Source of the DNA: Tillandsia leiboldiana
Taxonomy: Eukaryota; Streptophyta; Magnoliopsida; Poales; Bromeliaceae
Length of the DNA: 64,000 nt
Direction: 5' to 3'
NCBI GenBank assembly: GCA_029204045.2
Contig: CM055063.1
Location: 30,428,810 to 30,492,809, forward strand
Positions 21,982 through 33,700 of this stretch are shown here, piece by piece (the first letter of the stretch is position 1; each line of letters opens with the position of its first letter). A program made the position numbers and the translations under genes. The notes below the pieces were generated by a model that was given only the letters and a program-made list of their open reading frames with translations, searched no databases and was not told where the DNA came from.

Positions 21982-24900
21982 ATGACGAAGACCATTTTCC
22001 AACTTAAGGATGATTTGAAGCGATTTTCTTCAGGAAGGAGCAAGTTGGATAAATTGCTTGGTCTTGGTCAAACGAACCGTATGGGCCTGGGATACAATCG
22101 AACTGGAGACAGTCCTAGTTCGAGTGAGACAATGTTTGTGCCCCAGTCGGCGTCTCCTCCTCCGACGGAATTCACTGCATACAACGACTACAAGCCTACC
22201 TCACCTACTTCGGGTTCATCAAGTACAAAGGTATGTTTTCGTTGTGGTTTTGCAGGGCACATAAGAAGAAATTGCAAGATTGGAGCAAAACGATCAAATC
22301 AAGCGCCTTTTGCAACAACTACCAAAAGGGTCATTCCCCGGAAATCAAAGGAGAATTTTTCAAAGGTAAAGTACCTCGATAGTTCATCTAACAAGATGAC
22401 GTCATCAAAGAAAAGCAATCAATCAAACAAGACGCTTTCACCAAGGAGAATAACTTCACAATCATTGCCGACGCATTTCAAAAAGGTTTGGGTGCGCAAA
22501 GGTGAAATCTTCCCTTGTCTTGTCATTTATACATCATTGCATGCTTTTGACAATTCGTCTTGGTATCTGGATAGTGGATGTTCCCGTCATATGACCGGTG
22601 ACAAAAATTATTTTCAAACCTTAGAGAAAACCTCCGGAGGACTTGTAGTTTTCGGAGATGGTCGTTTTTCAAAAATTATTGGAAAAGGAACAATTGCTAT
22701 TCCAGAAGGCCCGGTTTTGAACAATGTTTTATTTGTTGAAGGCCTTAAGACTAACCTCATTAGCATTAGTCAATTATGTGATAATGGTTTTTCAGTTAAT
22801 TTTTCTTCAGCAGAATGCATTGTAACTGATAAGGACCATTTATTCTTTTTGAAAGGGGTTAGGTCTGAAAATAATTGCTATATAGTTCCAAACAAAATTT
22901 CTGAACATTGTAACCTAGTTTCTTTAGATAACGAAACTCTTTGGCATGAAAGACTAGGTCACATTAATTTTAAGGAACTAGCAAGGATTTCTAATAAAGA
23001 CGTGGTTAAGGGGGTTCCTAAAATTTCTTTTAAAGAAAACATTGTGTGTGGAGGTTGTCAAAAGGGAAAACAATCGAGGGCCACACACAAGAACTTGAAC
23101 CACGTGGGAACCAAACGGCCATTAGAATTATTGCACATGGACTTAATGGGGCCGACTCGTCAACCAAGTTTGGGAGGTAAATAGTACATTTTTCTTTTGG
23201 TTGATGATTTCTCCAGATATTCATGGGTAGCATTTTTAAAAGAGAAAGCGGATACTTTCGATTCTTTTCATGAGATTTGTCATCGTGTTATGATTGAGAA
23301 AAATGAAAAGATCGTTCGTGTTAGAAGTGATAGAGGTGGAGAATTTATAAATTCTAAATTCATTGATTTTTGCACTTCCAATGGCATAAAACATGAATTC
23401 TCTGCACCCCATACACCTCAACAGAATGGTGTAGTCGAGCGCAAAAACAGGGTAGTACAAGGCGCAGGTTATGCTTCACAGCCGGAAACTACCGTTACAT
23501 TTTTGGGCTGAAGCAGTTAACACCGCGGTCTACGTAATTAATCGTGTTTATTTGCGCCCGGGAACTTTAAATACACCATATGAGCTATGGTTTTGTAGAA
23601 AACCAAATATTAAATATTTTCGAATCTTTGGGAGTCGCTGTTACATTCTACGTGATCGCGAAAATCTTGGAAAATTCGACTCTCGAAGTGACGAAGGAAT
23701 TTTCATGGGTTATTCTACAAACAGTAGAGCATATCGGGTTTTTAACCTCGAGTCTAAAACGATGGTAGAATCTTTTAATGTTAAAGTAGATGAATCTTTT
23801 CATTTTGCATCTGATAAATCTACCCCTGATATGTCTCTTGATGATGATACTCCTGTAAATGCATCTTCTCATAGTAATTCTTCCGATAATGTTGATGCAT
23901 CTAATGGTTCTTCTAGTTTATCTAATATGCAGGAATCATCACACATACCTCCGAGCACTCCGTTACCTCAAACGTTACGTATCTCCAAGGATCATCCAGA
24001 GTCAAATATTATTGGAGACCCACAAGAAGGAGTCAGGACTCAAAGACAGTTGGTTTGTGGAGTTGCGTGTTACGTCTCCATGTTGGAACCAAAGAACGTT
24101 GATGAAGCTCTTCAGGATGATTATTGGATTGAAGCTATGCAAGAAGAGCTCCATCAATTCGAAAGAAACAAAGTCTGGGAAGTAACGAAGCCTCCGAAGC
24201 AACACAACATAATTGGTACTAAGTGGATTTTCAAGAACAAGAAAAATGAGGACGATACCATCATCAGGAACAAAGCACGCCTAGTTGCTCAGGGCTATTC
24301 ACAAATTGAAGGTATAGACTTTGATGAGACGTTCGCCCCGGTAGCTCGTCTCGAGTCAATTCGCATCCTTTTCGCGATTGCTTGTCATTTCAAAATTAAG
24401 CTTTTTCAAATAGACGTTAAGAGCGCATTTTTGAATGGTTTTCTAAATGAGGAAGTTTATGTGGCTGAACCGAAAGGTTTCATTGACCATAAACTACCTA
24501 ACCATATTTTTTGATTGAAAAAGACTCTTTACGGTCTAAAACAAGCACCGCGAGCATGGTACGAAAGGTTGACAAAGCACCTTTTGGAAAAGGGCTACAC
24601 TCGAGGGGGAGCGGATCGGACACTCTTTGTGAAGCATTTTCAGGAAAACTTTATTGTGGCACAAATCTATGTCGATGACATTGTATTTGGAGCAACAAGA
24701 AATAACGATGCTTCAAAATTCGCTGAAACCATGGAAAGCGAATTTGAGATGTCCATGATGGGCGAGTTAACATACTTTCTTGGATTGCAAGTCAAACAAA
24801 GTGAAGAAGGCATTCATCTCTGCCAATCCAAGTATGCAAAGAAGTTGGTGAAGAAATTCGATTTAGAAAACTCTAAAGACTTTCCGACTCCAATGGGAAC

Positions 24901-25205
24901 TAGCAACAAGGGATTAGGAAGTGAATCTCTTAGTGAAAGTGTAGACGAGAAGCTTTATCGCAGCATGATTGGAAGTCTACTCTATCTCACGGCTAGTCGC
25001 CCAGACATATCCTTTAGTGTTGGGATCTGCGCGAGATATCAATCAGCACCAAAGGAGGTTCACCTGAAAGCGATGAAAAGGATCATCCGGTACGTCAAAG
25101 GAACATTGAATTTCGGAATTTGGTATCCTATGGGCACAACTCTCGACATAATAGGATACTCAAATGCCGATTGGGCTGGATCAGTGGATGATCGGAAGAG
25201 TACGA
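21982..25205 (+). pseudogene. gag-pol: Copia A gag-pol (zinc knuckle, protease, integrase, RT, start of RNase H)
   Basis: Domains in order: gag C-terminal zinc knuckle (CFRCGFAGHIRRNC, about 22235), protease with DSG (WYLDSGCSRHM, about 22560), integrase zinc region (H-x-H..C-x-x-C, about 22940-23060), integrase core with its three acidic residues (HMDLMGP, RVRSDRGGEF, QNGVVERKN), RT with YVDD (near 24670), and the start of RNase H (DWAGSVDDRKST). Lesions: TAG at 23182-23184, a 4-bp deletion near 23462 that shifts frame, and TGA at 24512-24514 where Copia B has an Arg codon. Gag and pol are in one frame, as in plant Copia elements. The reading resumes at 53512 after Copia B. Confidence 0.93.
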
Positions 25206-25432
25206 TCTTACGGAATTTGAGTTGGCGTAGTTTCGTGAAAGGTTCAAGTCTTGAAGATTGAAGGTGAAGAAGGTTGGATCATTTAACTCAATCTCAAGAA
25301 AGAAGAATTCAAAAGGATCAGGTATGTTTAACTAAAGATTCTTGGTGATCCGAATACTTCTTGTAGTGTAGAAACACCTGGAAGAATTTTTAATTGCATA
25401 AAAATCAAAAACTGGTGTTCGGACATGTTCAG

Positions 25433-25728
25433 GATCTGGATCAGAGCCAGCGATCCGGATCCCGAAGGTTGTTGTTTCATACATTACTTCAATCCGGATC
25501 GCAGCATCTCACGATACGGATCCCGAACGTTGAGTTTTCTGAATTGTATGAACGATCCGGATCAGGCATTCCGATCCGGATCCCGAACGGTTGTTTTTCT
25601 GGAAACCATCTTTCTTACTACTGCAATCCGGATCGCCCAAATCCGATCCGGATCGCCGTCCGTCAAAATTCCAGAAATGTTAGGTTTTTGATTCTTATCT
25701 CCTTCCAAATGTTTCTAACCTATAAATA
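25433..25728 (+). promoter_or_regulatory. Copia B U3: palindrome array and TATA box
   Basis: Eight ATCCGGATC sites in about 220 bp (two mutated in this copy but intact in the 3' LTR at 43163-43384), several followed by CCGAACG. The TATA box TATAAATA (25721-25728) lies about 67 bp downstream of the last site. GATCCGGATC is a perfect 10-bp palindrome, suggesting a dimeric DNA-binding protein. The same motif set recurs at 40106-40197. Confidence 0.7.
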
Positions 25729-26025
25729 GACCCTATGACTCTTTTTCTAGGGGAACAAGCAAATAGGCCGATAAAAGGAAAATAGCCGTCATATTCATAT
25801 ATCATTTTATACGGCCTAAGATCCACATATAGAGAAGAAAGGAAATCATTAGAGAATACTCTATGTTTCTTCATCTATATTGATTAGTTTGATTCTAGGT
25901 TTTCATACTCATATCTTGAGTTGAATCAAACTAATGAATACTTAGATGGTATTTCCGATCTATCTTTGATCTAAGTATTCGGCGGATCATCACCACCCAA
26001 AAAACAACGATTTACCCCAAAATCG

Positions 26026-26209
26026 GCGCGTGGATTCGCGTGTCCTTGTGGATTCAAGGTTCAACCGCTCTCGTGGATTAGGAGCGAGGCACGTTCGTGG
26101 ATTCGAAGGGTGCTACTGGGTGAAGACCGTGGATTCGGTCAGACGTCGTGGATTCGACGTTGGACGCCGTGGATTCGGCGTTGGGCGCAGATCGTGGATT
26201 CGAGAAGCG
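26026..26209 (+). repeat. Array of eight hairpins with constant TGGATT loop in the Copia B leader
   Basis: Each TGGATT is enclosed by complementary arms that differ from unit to unit: GCGCG/CGCGT (26026-26041), CCTTG/CAAGG (26044-26059), CGCTC-T-CG/..GGAGCG (about 26066-26086), TTCG/CGAA with outer GCAC/GTGC (26089-26113), GACCG/CGGTC (26125-26140), ACGTCG/CGACGT (26143-26160), ACGCCG/CGGCGT (26164-26181), TCG/CGA with outer CGC/GCG (26186-26209). Loop sequence is fixed while stems vary in both arms together, which is the signature of conserved RNA structure. It lies in the transcribed leader between TATA and primer site. Also present in the 3' LTR (about 53034-53217). Confidence 0.8.
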
Positions 26210-26505
26210 TCGTGGAGCGAGCGGAGAAGATCCTCTAAGAGCGTATGGAAAAGGTTGAGTCGTAAGTGTGTACGGTAAATCACCTTGTACGTGTTTTAAT
26301 TCTAGTGGATTTCGCCGTGTTATCGGTCCCGTGGTTTTTTACTCCGGTGATGGAGTTTTCCACGTAAAAATCTTGCGTGTTATTTTTATTTCCGCATTGG
26401 GTTTTTTATCGCAACGATTTTTGAGTGTTTATACGTTTACACCTATTCACCCCCCTCTAGGTGTTTTTCCCCTATTTAGATCTATATTACATATAACCCA
26501 ACAAG

Positions 26506-26517
26506 TGGTATCAGAGC
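26506..26517 (+). promoter_or_regulatory. Copia B primer-binding site, tRNA-iMet type
   Basis: TGGTATCAGAGC, 2 nt after the 5' LTR end, followed by GGG. Standard for plant Copia elements. Confidence 0.93.
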
Positions 26518-26536
26518 GGGAATAGGGTTGTAAACG

Positions 26537-27165
26537 ATGGTTGAAGGTGGAAACATCAATCGACCCCCTTTATTTGATGGAACAAATTATGCGTACTGGA
26601 AAGTACGGATTAAAGCCTTTTTAATTTCCATCGACGAAAGGGTGTGGCAATCAATTGAATTAGGATGGACTAATCCAACTGAAATTATCTCTGATGTTCG
26701 CACCTTAAAACCTAGGTCGAAATGGACCAAGGAAGAGTTAGATTAATCTTCTTACAATGGCAAGGGAATTAATGCTATTTTTAATGCCTTATCTCAAACT
26801 GAATTCTCTCGCGTCTCGGCATGTGAGACTGCGAAAGAAATCTGGGATGTTCTTCAGGTTACACATGAGGGTACTAACCTCGTGAAGATTCAGAAACTGC
26901 AAATGCTTACGAGCAAGTTTGACTCTATCTTGATGGCAGAAAATGAATCTTTCACGGACTACTATACACGATTGCAAGACATCGTAAACTCATGTGCTAA
27001 CCTGGGAGAGAAGATTCCAGAATTTAAGGTTGTAAGAAAGATCTTAAGAACTCTTCCTGAATGATTTCGCCCAAAGGTTACAGCCATTGAAACTATTAAA
27101 CACCCGGACAAAATGCGTGTAGAAGAATTAGTTGGTTCATTACAAACATATGAAATGACATTTAC
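26537..27165 (+). pseudogene. gag: Copia B gag, N-terminal part
   Basis: ATG at 26537 opens a SIRE-type gag with the LFDGTNYAYWKVRIKAFL motif (DUF4219/UBN2-type Copia gag). One frame runs to 27165 with two in-frame stops, TAA at 26744-26746 and TGA at 27062-27064 (PE*FRPK, most simply an Arg codon CGA changed to TGA). It is interrupted after the duplication TTTAC (27161-27165) by the Cassandra/Gypsy block and resumes at 35251. The start is chosen because it lies just after the primer site and matches the usual gag start of this lineage. Confidence 0.9.
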
Positions 27166-27260
27166 TGTGACACCCCCGGAATTTGGATTAGTCCTATATA
27201 TAAATGATATAATAGGACTAAATCTCTAACCCGGCTATAGCATTTTGGATGGTAGCAAAA

Positions 27261-27332
27261 TCCAAGAGGAACATGAGAGTTAAGCGTGCTAGAGCTAGAG
27301 TAGTTCTAGGATGGGTGACCCCCTGGGAAGTG
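27261..27332 (+). ncRNA. 5S rRNA-like segment in Cassandra LTR 1
   Basis: Contains AGTTAAGCGTGCT (box A region, 27278-27290) and CTAGGATGGGTGACC followed by CCTGGGAAGT (box C region, about 27306-27330), the internal Pol III control region of plant 5S rRNA. The 5' third of 5S is missing or diverged, so this is not a working rRNA gene. Confidence 0.85.
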
Positions 27333-27659
27333 GGGCGTCATAGTTGGTATCAGAGCCATTCACTAGCCGGAAATGTGAGATGAGTCTCAGCTGAGCCAGG
27401 GTTATATAGCGGGTAGAGCGAGGCTCCCCGGCTAATGACCGTTGTGAGTGGAGTGCAGCTCCTCACAAGGTCGGCTAAGGCTAGCGAGACGAGTCTCACA
27501 TCGCCTGGTCCTTGTGAGTGTGCTTGAGCCTGACGTGGACGTCAGGGCTTAAAGGGGGGAAGAATGTGACACCCCCGGAATTTGGATTAGTCCTATATAT
27601 AAATGATATAATAGGACTAAATCTCTAACCCGACTATAGCATTTTGGATGGTAGCAAAA

Positions 27660-27731
27660 TCCAAGAGGAACATGAGAGTTAAGCGTGCTAGAGCTAGAGT
27701 TGTTCTAGGATGGGTGACCCCCTGGGAAGTG
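27660..27731 (+). ncRNA. 5S rRNA-like segment in Cassandra LTR 2
   Basis: Same segment as in LTR 1, offset by 399 bp, with one substitution (GTTGTTCTAGG for GTAGTTCTAGG). Box A and box C runs are kept, which fits selection or recent copying of the Pol III control region. Confidence 0.85.
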
Positions 27732-27739
27732 GGGCGTCA

Positions 27740-28238
27740 TATTAATTAATCCAAATTATGCCAACTCCAAGTCACTTTTTGCCTTCGGGGCCCCCGCACC
27801 AGCCCGGAACCTCCCGAACTCCGCTGTAATCTGAAAATACACATGTCCACAGCTTTTTCTCCTCAAAAAGCTCAACCGTTGAGTCGGAGTGCTCAATCCA
27901 AAAACCGGCTCCAAAATTGACAGTTCCGACTCACTTTTCACCTTCGGGTCCTCCGCACCAGCCCGGAACCTCCCGAAATCCGCTGTAATTCTAAAGTACA
28001 CCTGTTCCAGGTATTTCCCACTTTTCTGCACATCACGGTGGAGTCGATGCTTCCCCAAAATCAGTCATCAATCGGCGCACAATGCCCGAAAAACCTCAGA
28101 ATCAAGCTGGGGCTTCCGCGTAGATCCGAATCAACCCGACATCATCTGTAAACACACAAGCAACATGCCCGAGGCAATTCCTCCACCCCACGTCATCTTG
28201 CGAGGTCGGCGCGCCATCCGAAAACCCGGTATTCTACA
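27740..28238 (-). repeat. Truncated third LTR of the minus-strand Gypsy
   Basis: Matches the start-proximal 0.5 kb of the full LTR (34439-34935). The remaining 3.65 kb toward the LTR 3' end is absent, and the sequence instead passes at ATTAATTAATCC into the Cassandra LTR end (GGGGCGTCA, 27739). Confidence 0.88.
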
Positions 28239-30113
28239 CTCTCCCCTCCTTAAAAGGGTTTCGTCCTCGAAACCAGAATAAATCCATAACTTGGGAGGGT
28301 GTCTCAATCAAAATCTTCCTGAGTAACCGAGTACTTCAGGTTTGAGGGTCGAAGAATAACTCAATGTTCTTTCTATCACTGGCAAACATGCAACTCGATG
28401 CAGCTCTAACTCCTCGAAGCTATGCTGGCCCTGCCTAGTCCAAAACTTTTGACCTCAGTCACCATCATAGGCTTAGGCTAATTCCCAACGGCATCACTCT
28501 TCGCTGGGTCCTCAGTCGCTCTTGCAGCCGAAATCATAAGGCCTAAACACAGAACCTTTCGAAGTCGAAAGCTCACTCCCCCAACTTGGCAAACTACTTC
28601 TTCTCTCTTAGAAGTGTCAGCGCTACCCTCAAGTGCTCCTCATGCTACAGGTCACCCCGGAAATAAATCCAGATATCCATGACGGGTACGGCCACCCACC
28701 CGTCCAAACACAGCTGGAACGCCCGATTCCTCAAATCCTAAGGACGGCAGGGCATCAATCCATCCACAAGATTGTGCTGTAAGCTCACAATGCCCCTACC
28801 GGGTCCTAAACACCATCCGGGCACAACCCTCGGCTGTAAGGTTCCATAAGACAATCAAACTCACGAGGGCATCTGTCGTAATACACTCCAAACCTATCTG
28901 TACTCAAACCATCAAAGAACTCTCACCGTTGTGTATTCACAACGTGGCATCACTGCCGTGCACCAATCGGCGTGGCATCACCACCGTGTATCCACGGTGT
29001 GGCATCATACTCAAGTATCCATCTCTCGGGTCCTCACTGTCGTATTCCCACGACGTGGTACTGGGTCACACAGACCTCTCGATCCATCAAATCCTGCAGC
29101 TGCACTATCAGCTCTCACTCTCTGTCTCGCGGGTGATACTCCAATAGGTGCTACCATAATCGGCGCAGCTTCCAAACCGGCGTCAATCATTAACTCAATC
29201 TCGCTAAGCGGCGGCTTCAATATCAGATCAGGTAGACTCATACCCGGGATCACACGGGTGATAAAGATATTCCTTAGTCCCGGTGCCGCCGTAAGCACCT
29301 CCTCTACGGTCGCTCGCGAAGCGGTACGATCACGACTCAAACTCTATCGTGCCCTAGCTTCCTCTATAAGCGCATTCCTCCTGACCAGGTCCACGGAGGA
29401 TCATTGTCCTCTCTCAACAAACCAAGATAGCACAACACTGGGGGAAACCAATCCTTGGCTAACTCTATATCCATGTATAGGAGCTGACGTAGGACTAAAA
29501 ACTCAGGGAACCAAATCCAATGTCCTACCTACACTGGCAGGACTGGCAACACTCATCCTTGTGCTTCACGTGATATGAAATCTGATCCTGACGTGTACAG
29601 CCATCAGTCCTAACACTGGCCCACACGAAGATACCCCTGCTTTACCGAAACACGCACATGCGGCGTTGGCATCAATATGCTCTAAATCCAAAGACTATAA
29701 GGATATCCATTAGATGCTGGGGCCATTGCTCAATTACCTCGACTGTCAGGAACTTCTTGGTCTCTGTCTTCTCTGAGACCCATGACCCTGAGACCAGAAT
29801 CATGGCAACCTCGATCCACTCGACTAACCCAAGAATCAGGCGATACTGGACGCCTTTCTCTGGAGCTGGTCCCTCGCTCCTCGTCCCTCTAAAACATAAT
29901 CAACCTCTAAGCCTCATCCTGGGCGACAAGGGGTACACGGCTCAACCGTCGCGGAGACCCGCTCCAGGTCATCAACTGCGCTCCCGGTGGTCCAACGAAA
30001 CGAACTCAACGCCACCAACTCTCGGCATCCATATTCAAAGGTGCATGACCAAGCACCCTGATGCTTCTCCTGGGCGAACAATCTTCAATAACTTTTCTTT
30101 TGCAAGGCAGCAA

Positions 30114-30480
30114 TCAAGTTCTCGGCCTCCTAAGGCTCCAAACTCTATCCCGAAATCTGTAGGGGATGGAACTGGATGAAGTAAATAATCGGTCAGCAAC
30201 CTCTCGCTGCTTCAGCACCATCTGTGGCGCGATCAGGATCGAAGTCGACGACGTCGCGGCTGGAATTACTACTAGCGATACCCCGGAAGATGCTCTCGGC
30301 TCAAGCATGTGCATCAAGCGCTCCATGTTCTCTTCCTCGCGCCGCATCGCCTCAAAGTCTGGGCTACTGGGGCCTGTAACTCTCAAACCTCACTCTGCTC
30401 TATCCACTTAGCCTCCCGCTGTTGGACTCCTCATCCAAGGTCAAACACGCCCTCGTCGCTGCACGGCGTCTCGGAAGCAT
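30114..30480 (-). pseudogene. gag: Decayed Gypsy gag N-terminus, minus strand
   Basis: From ATG at 30480-30478 the reading MLPRRRAATRA resembles the gag start of the three-LTR family (MPLRRRAAKRA). After a frame change an EENMERLM segment resembles EEAMERLM there. It is broken by at least one stop and one frameshift. It shows that the two non-autonomous families share a gag ancestor. No downstream knuckle is seen. Confidence 0.6.
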
Positions 30481-30753
30481 CAAAACCACTGCAACAGAAC
30501 AAACATTAGGACCAGAACTCTCTCGACCCAATCAAGCGAAAGTCTAAACATGTTAACCTTTCTAAAGCATTATGTTGTCTGCAGCCAACATAATCATCTT
30601 TAGAGAAATAACACGTAAGATCACTCACCCCAATCCCCTGGGGGAGGTACAACTCAATCAGGACTCTCGCTAAAGTCACGTCTCTCACGACAGTCACCCT
30701 ACTGTCCAACCAATAGCCTAGGGTCTCTAAGTCCTCAATGACCTATACACCTA

Positions 30754-30766
30754 GGCTCTGATACCA
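30754..30766 (-). promoter_or_regulatory. Primer-binding site of the minus-strand Gypsy
   Basis: The complement reads TGGTATCAGAGCC, 8 nt inside the LTR end at 30775. It overlaps an inverted repeat CCTAGGCT (30750-30757) / AGCCTAGG (30715-30722), as in the three-LTR family. Confidence 0.9.
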
Positions 30767-30774
30767 CCCTAATC

Positions 30775-33700
30775 TGTCACGCCCCGGGGTCGAAACTGCG
30801 ACCCGGGCTCGCCAACAGATCCGCCATCTGTACGGAAACTGCCGCACAGACGAAGCGTCTACCCTGCAAGTCAGATCTATAGCTAAAAACATGTATCAGA
30901 GCTGAAACTAAAACCAAAAGCTATAGAATAAAACTGAACATCTGGAATAGTAAAATCTCCACTAGTACACAAATCCTCAAGGTACAAGGTCTCACAGAAT
31001 GTCCAGTACAAAAGTGGAAACATAAAATACACCGGGTACATCTATCTCAGGCTCTCAATGCTGGTAAGGAACTAATCGGTCGCGTCCTCACCTCGATCTG
31101 CTGTCTCCGCGCGAACCTAGCCGGAACAGCTGCCTCAACCTGTCACCGCAGTGGGTGTGAGATCTACTGCAGAAGGCAGATCTCAGTGGGTACCGTCCCA
31201 ATATCCACGGTATGCCCACTAAGTCTACTGGAGGCAAAACAGATAGGTATGCAGATAGATAGATAGATAGATAAGATAAAAGAAAACTACAGCTAATATG
31301 TCTCAACATAATGCTCAAAAGGAAACTCTATCATAAACATGCTATGCATACCCTCGCTACTGCTAAAATGCCTGAGTATCAATGCTCAAAGGAAAAACCA
31401 TCTAAGAACATAATATGTAACCACCCGCTCATAACACTCAATCTCAAAGACTGCCAAAACTGGCTCAGTCCAGCCTGTGCCTGTCGTCTAGGAACGCACC
31501 TGCCCACTACCACACATCCACAAGAGGACGGGATTTACGTGGGGCGTCCTAAACCGACTATCTCAATCTCACACAAGTGACCCCATGGTAACTCGGCCAG
31601 GGGTATCAAACGACCACTAGTATATGAACTAGGCGCATATCCACATCGTAGCCTCGTCAGGCTCGGTATCATCATCGCACCCGGGGCGTAGCTCGAGGGG
31701 AGCGACCCCACCGAACTCAAGTATCACATCTGTCTCACTGTCTCAATATGCGGCACATGCAGGCTATAATCCACGATCAAACAGATCGGTATCCCAAAGC
31801 TCGAACACACAACTCAGTCGGAAAAGAACCTCGAGTCAAACACGAATAGCCCGAACACTCTCACAGCTATGTCGGAGAACCATCAACGACTCAATCTGAT
31901 AATGCACAACCATGGCTGAGTCGGGAAACTGCCACGACTCGATCTGCCGGAACCCCAAGATCCTCGAAGCTAAGTGGGAGAATCACCTCCACGACTAAAT
32001 CAGAATACAACCCATGATCTAGAGTAATTTCACTGTCCCATAAGGAAGCTCAAATAACAAATGACACTATAATTCATCTCAAAACTCAAAAAGGAGACCC
32101 CTCGGCCCCCTGGCACGAGGTCTAATGCACCCTGAATCTATGCCATACCTCCCGCGAACTCAAAAGTTAAAAACCATCTTTGAAAAGTCTAATTTTCTTT
32201 CAAACGGGTTTTTCTCGATTTTTACAATGATCTAGGTGCATATAAAAGGCCAACAGAACATGAAACGTAGTGTCATATAGTGTCATGAGTATGCTAAAAA
32301 TAATCTGGGGCTAAAACGAATTTTCCAGAAAAATCCAGGCAACTATCAGATTTAATTAAAGGAAAAACAACATAATAATGATGATCAAATTGCATTCAAT
32401 AGCTTTAAAGGGCATTCCACACATTTTGGAGAAATTCCAACCCACCTGGAACACTTTCCGCAGGCAATCGCTGAAGTCGGTGAAGTGCCGGAACCTCGAA
32501 CTGACGAATCCTCGAAAATCGTGCCCAAATCTCGGAAATAAATAAAAAATCCTCGGAAGCTCCAATTAAATTTTCCCGAGTCCATACAAAAATTTCGGCG
32601 CGCAACGGCTCACTCCACACCTCCGCAGCACACAAGTACACATAAACTAAGTCCATCAGCTGCCACAAGGTGATCACAATCCATTTTACCTCCACCTCAA
32701 TCCAACAGCAAACAATAAAAACATAACCCACAACTCAATCTCCATGCTCACAGCACACTAAAAGTCCCACAACACATACCCTTATGCTCCTTGCACAAAT
32801 AAAATATATAACCACTTAAACCCAGATAGTAAATCCCAAGTCCATCCATATACTCAAAAGAATTACATGCTCACATAATATCATATACCAAAAATCCATA
32901 ATCCACACTCTACAAGCTCCAATTAACAAGTTTCCCCAACACCTGCTCACTAACTATCAAAAGCACACATAACAAGGTACCCACACTCCTACATACCACA
33001 CAAACCACCAGCTCACTAACACCATTAAAACCACCAAGTCCACAGTACACATATGCCTCACACATGCATCCTCTATTACAATCACAAAAGAAAATCCACA
33101 GCGCACACTTAAGAGCTCCATTTGTACACACCCATGAGTCCACAACACCAAACAAGTCCACCATGAAAATTTGCATACTCATAATTAGATGCCCACATAC
33201 ACACAATATTAATTAAATCACCCACACTTCACAGCATTAACACAATCCACAAAACCCAAACACCATTTACCTAAATCATCCCACACACATACACCAGTCC
33301 AAATGCACACAAGGAAAAATTACATACCACAATCACTTAATTCCACACACTGTCCAGACTGCTCTGGCGAAAACCGCGTGCCGCATAATTGACTCGGCCT
33401 CCGCGCGGCACCTCGCCGAAAACTGCACGAAAGACGTCGCCCTGAGAGAGAAAAACCAAGAAACTCAGTCAAACAAGGCTCACAACGAACTCGCGACACA
33501 CGGGCAACCACAGCATCGGCGTGCGCGCTCACAGCTCACTGTCACCGGCCCCTCGCTCGCTCGCCATCCGCATGCAGCAGCCGCGCCAACAGCGCGCTGC
33601 ATGCGGCAGCCGCGCACTGCGCGCGGCCCTGCGGCCAAGTACTTCGCCAGCGCAGCGCTCTTGTGCGCATGCCGTGCCCCCGCGTGGTACCCCAGCGCAC

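Larger units (their letters stand above)
25206..26503 (+). repeat. Copia B 5' LTR
   Basis: 1298 bp, starting TCTTACGGAATTTG and ending AACCCAACA. Its parts are a U3 with eight copies of the ATCCGGATC palindrome (25433-25654), a TATA box at 25721-25728, a leader with eight small hairpins (26026-26209), then the primer site. The 3' copy has the same start, so the TC...CA ends are a property of the family and not a point mutation in one copy. Confidence 0.93.
27166..27739 (+). mobile_element. Cassandra-type TRIM retrotransposon with 5S rRNA-like LTRs
   Basis: 574 bp: LTR 27166-27340 (175 bp), primer site TGGTATCAGAGCC (27345-27357), short non-coding interior, polypurine tract AAAGGGGGGAAGAA (27551-27564), LTR 27565-27739 (175 bp). 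The LTRs differ at two positions by eye. Each carries a 5S rRNA-like segment. These are the defining features of Cassandra elements (short non-coding, 5S in the LTR, iMet primer site). The LTR is short for the group and holds only the middle and late part of 5S. It encodes nothing, so its movement depends on proteins of other elements. Confidence 0.9.
28239..30774 (-). other. Internal region of the minus-strand Gypsy (mostly non-coding)
   Basis: About 2.5 kb between the truncated and the full LTR. On the minus strand it starts with a primer site and gag remnant and ends with the polypurine tract (28250-28239), preceded by the GTTTCGAGGACGAAAC motif typical of Gypsy 3' internal ends. Between 28260 and 30110 I recognise no protease, RT or integrase. 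Open frames such as 29011-29340 (minus) show no family motif. Confidence 0.7.

Noticed and set aside
27261..27332. A genuine 5S rRNA gene
   Set aside because: Only the middle and late part of 5S is present, it occurs in both LTRs of a TRIM element, and there is no tandem 5S array.
29011..29340. Minus-strand 109-aa ORF in the non-autonomous Gypsy interior as a real gene
   Set aside because: No recognised motif, and the surrounding interior is decayed; kept only as part of the internal region.
32910..33206. Cys-rich 98-aa minus-strand ORF in the minus-strand Gypsy LTR
   Set aside because: It lies in an AC-rich LTR tract with no motif and no support in the related LTRs.
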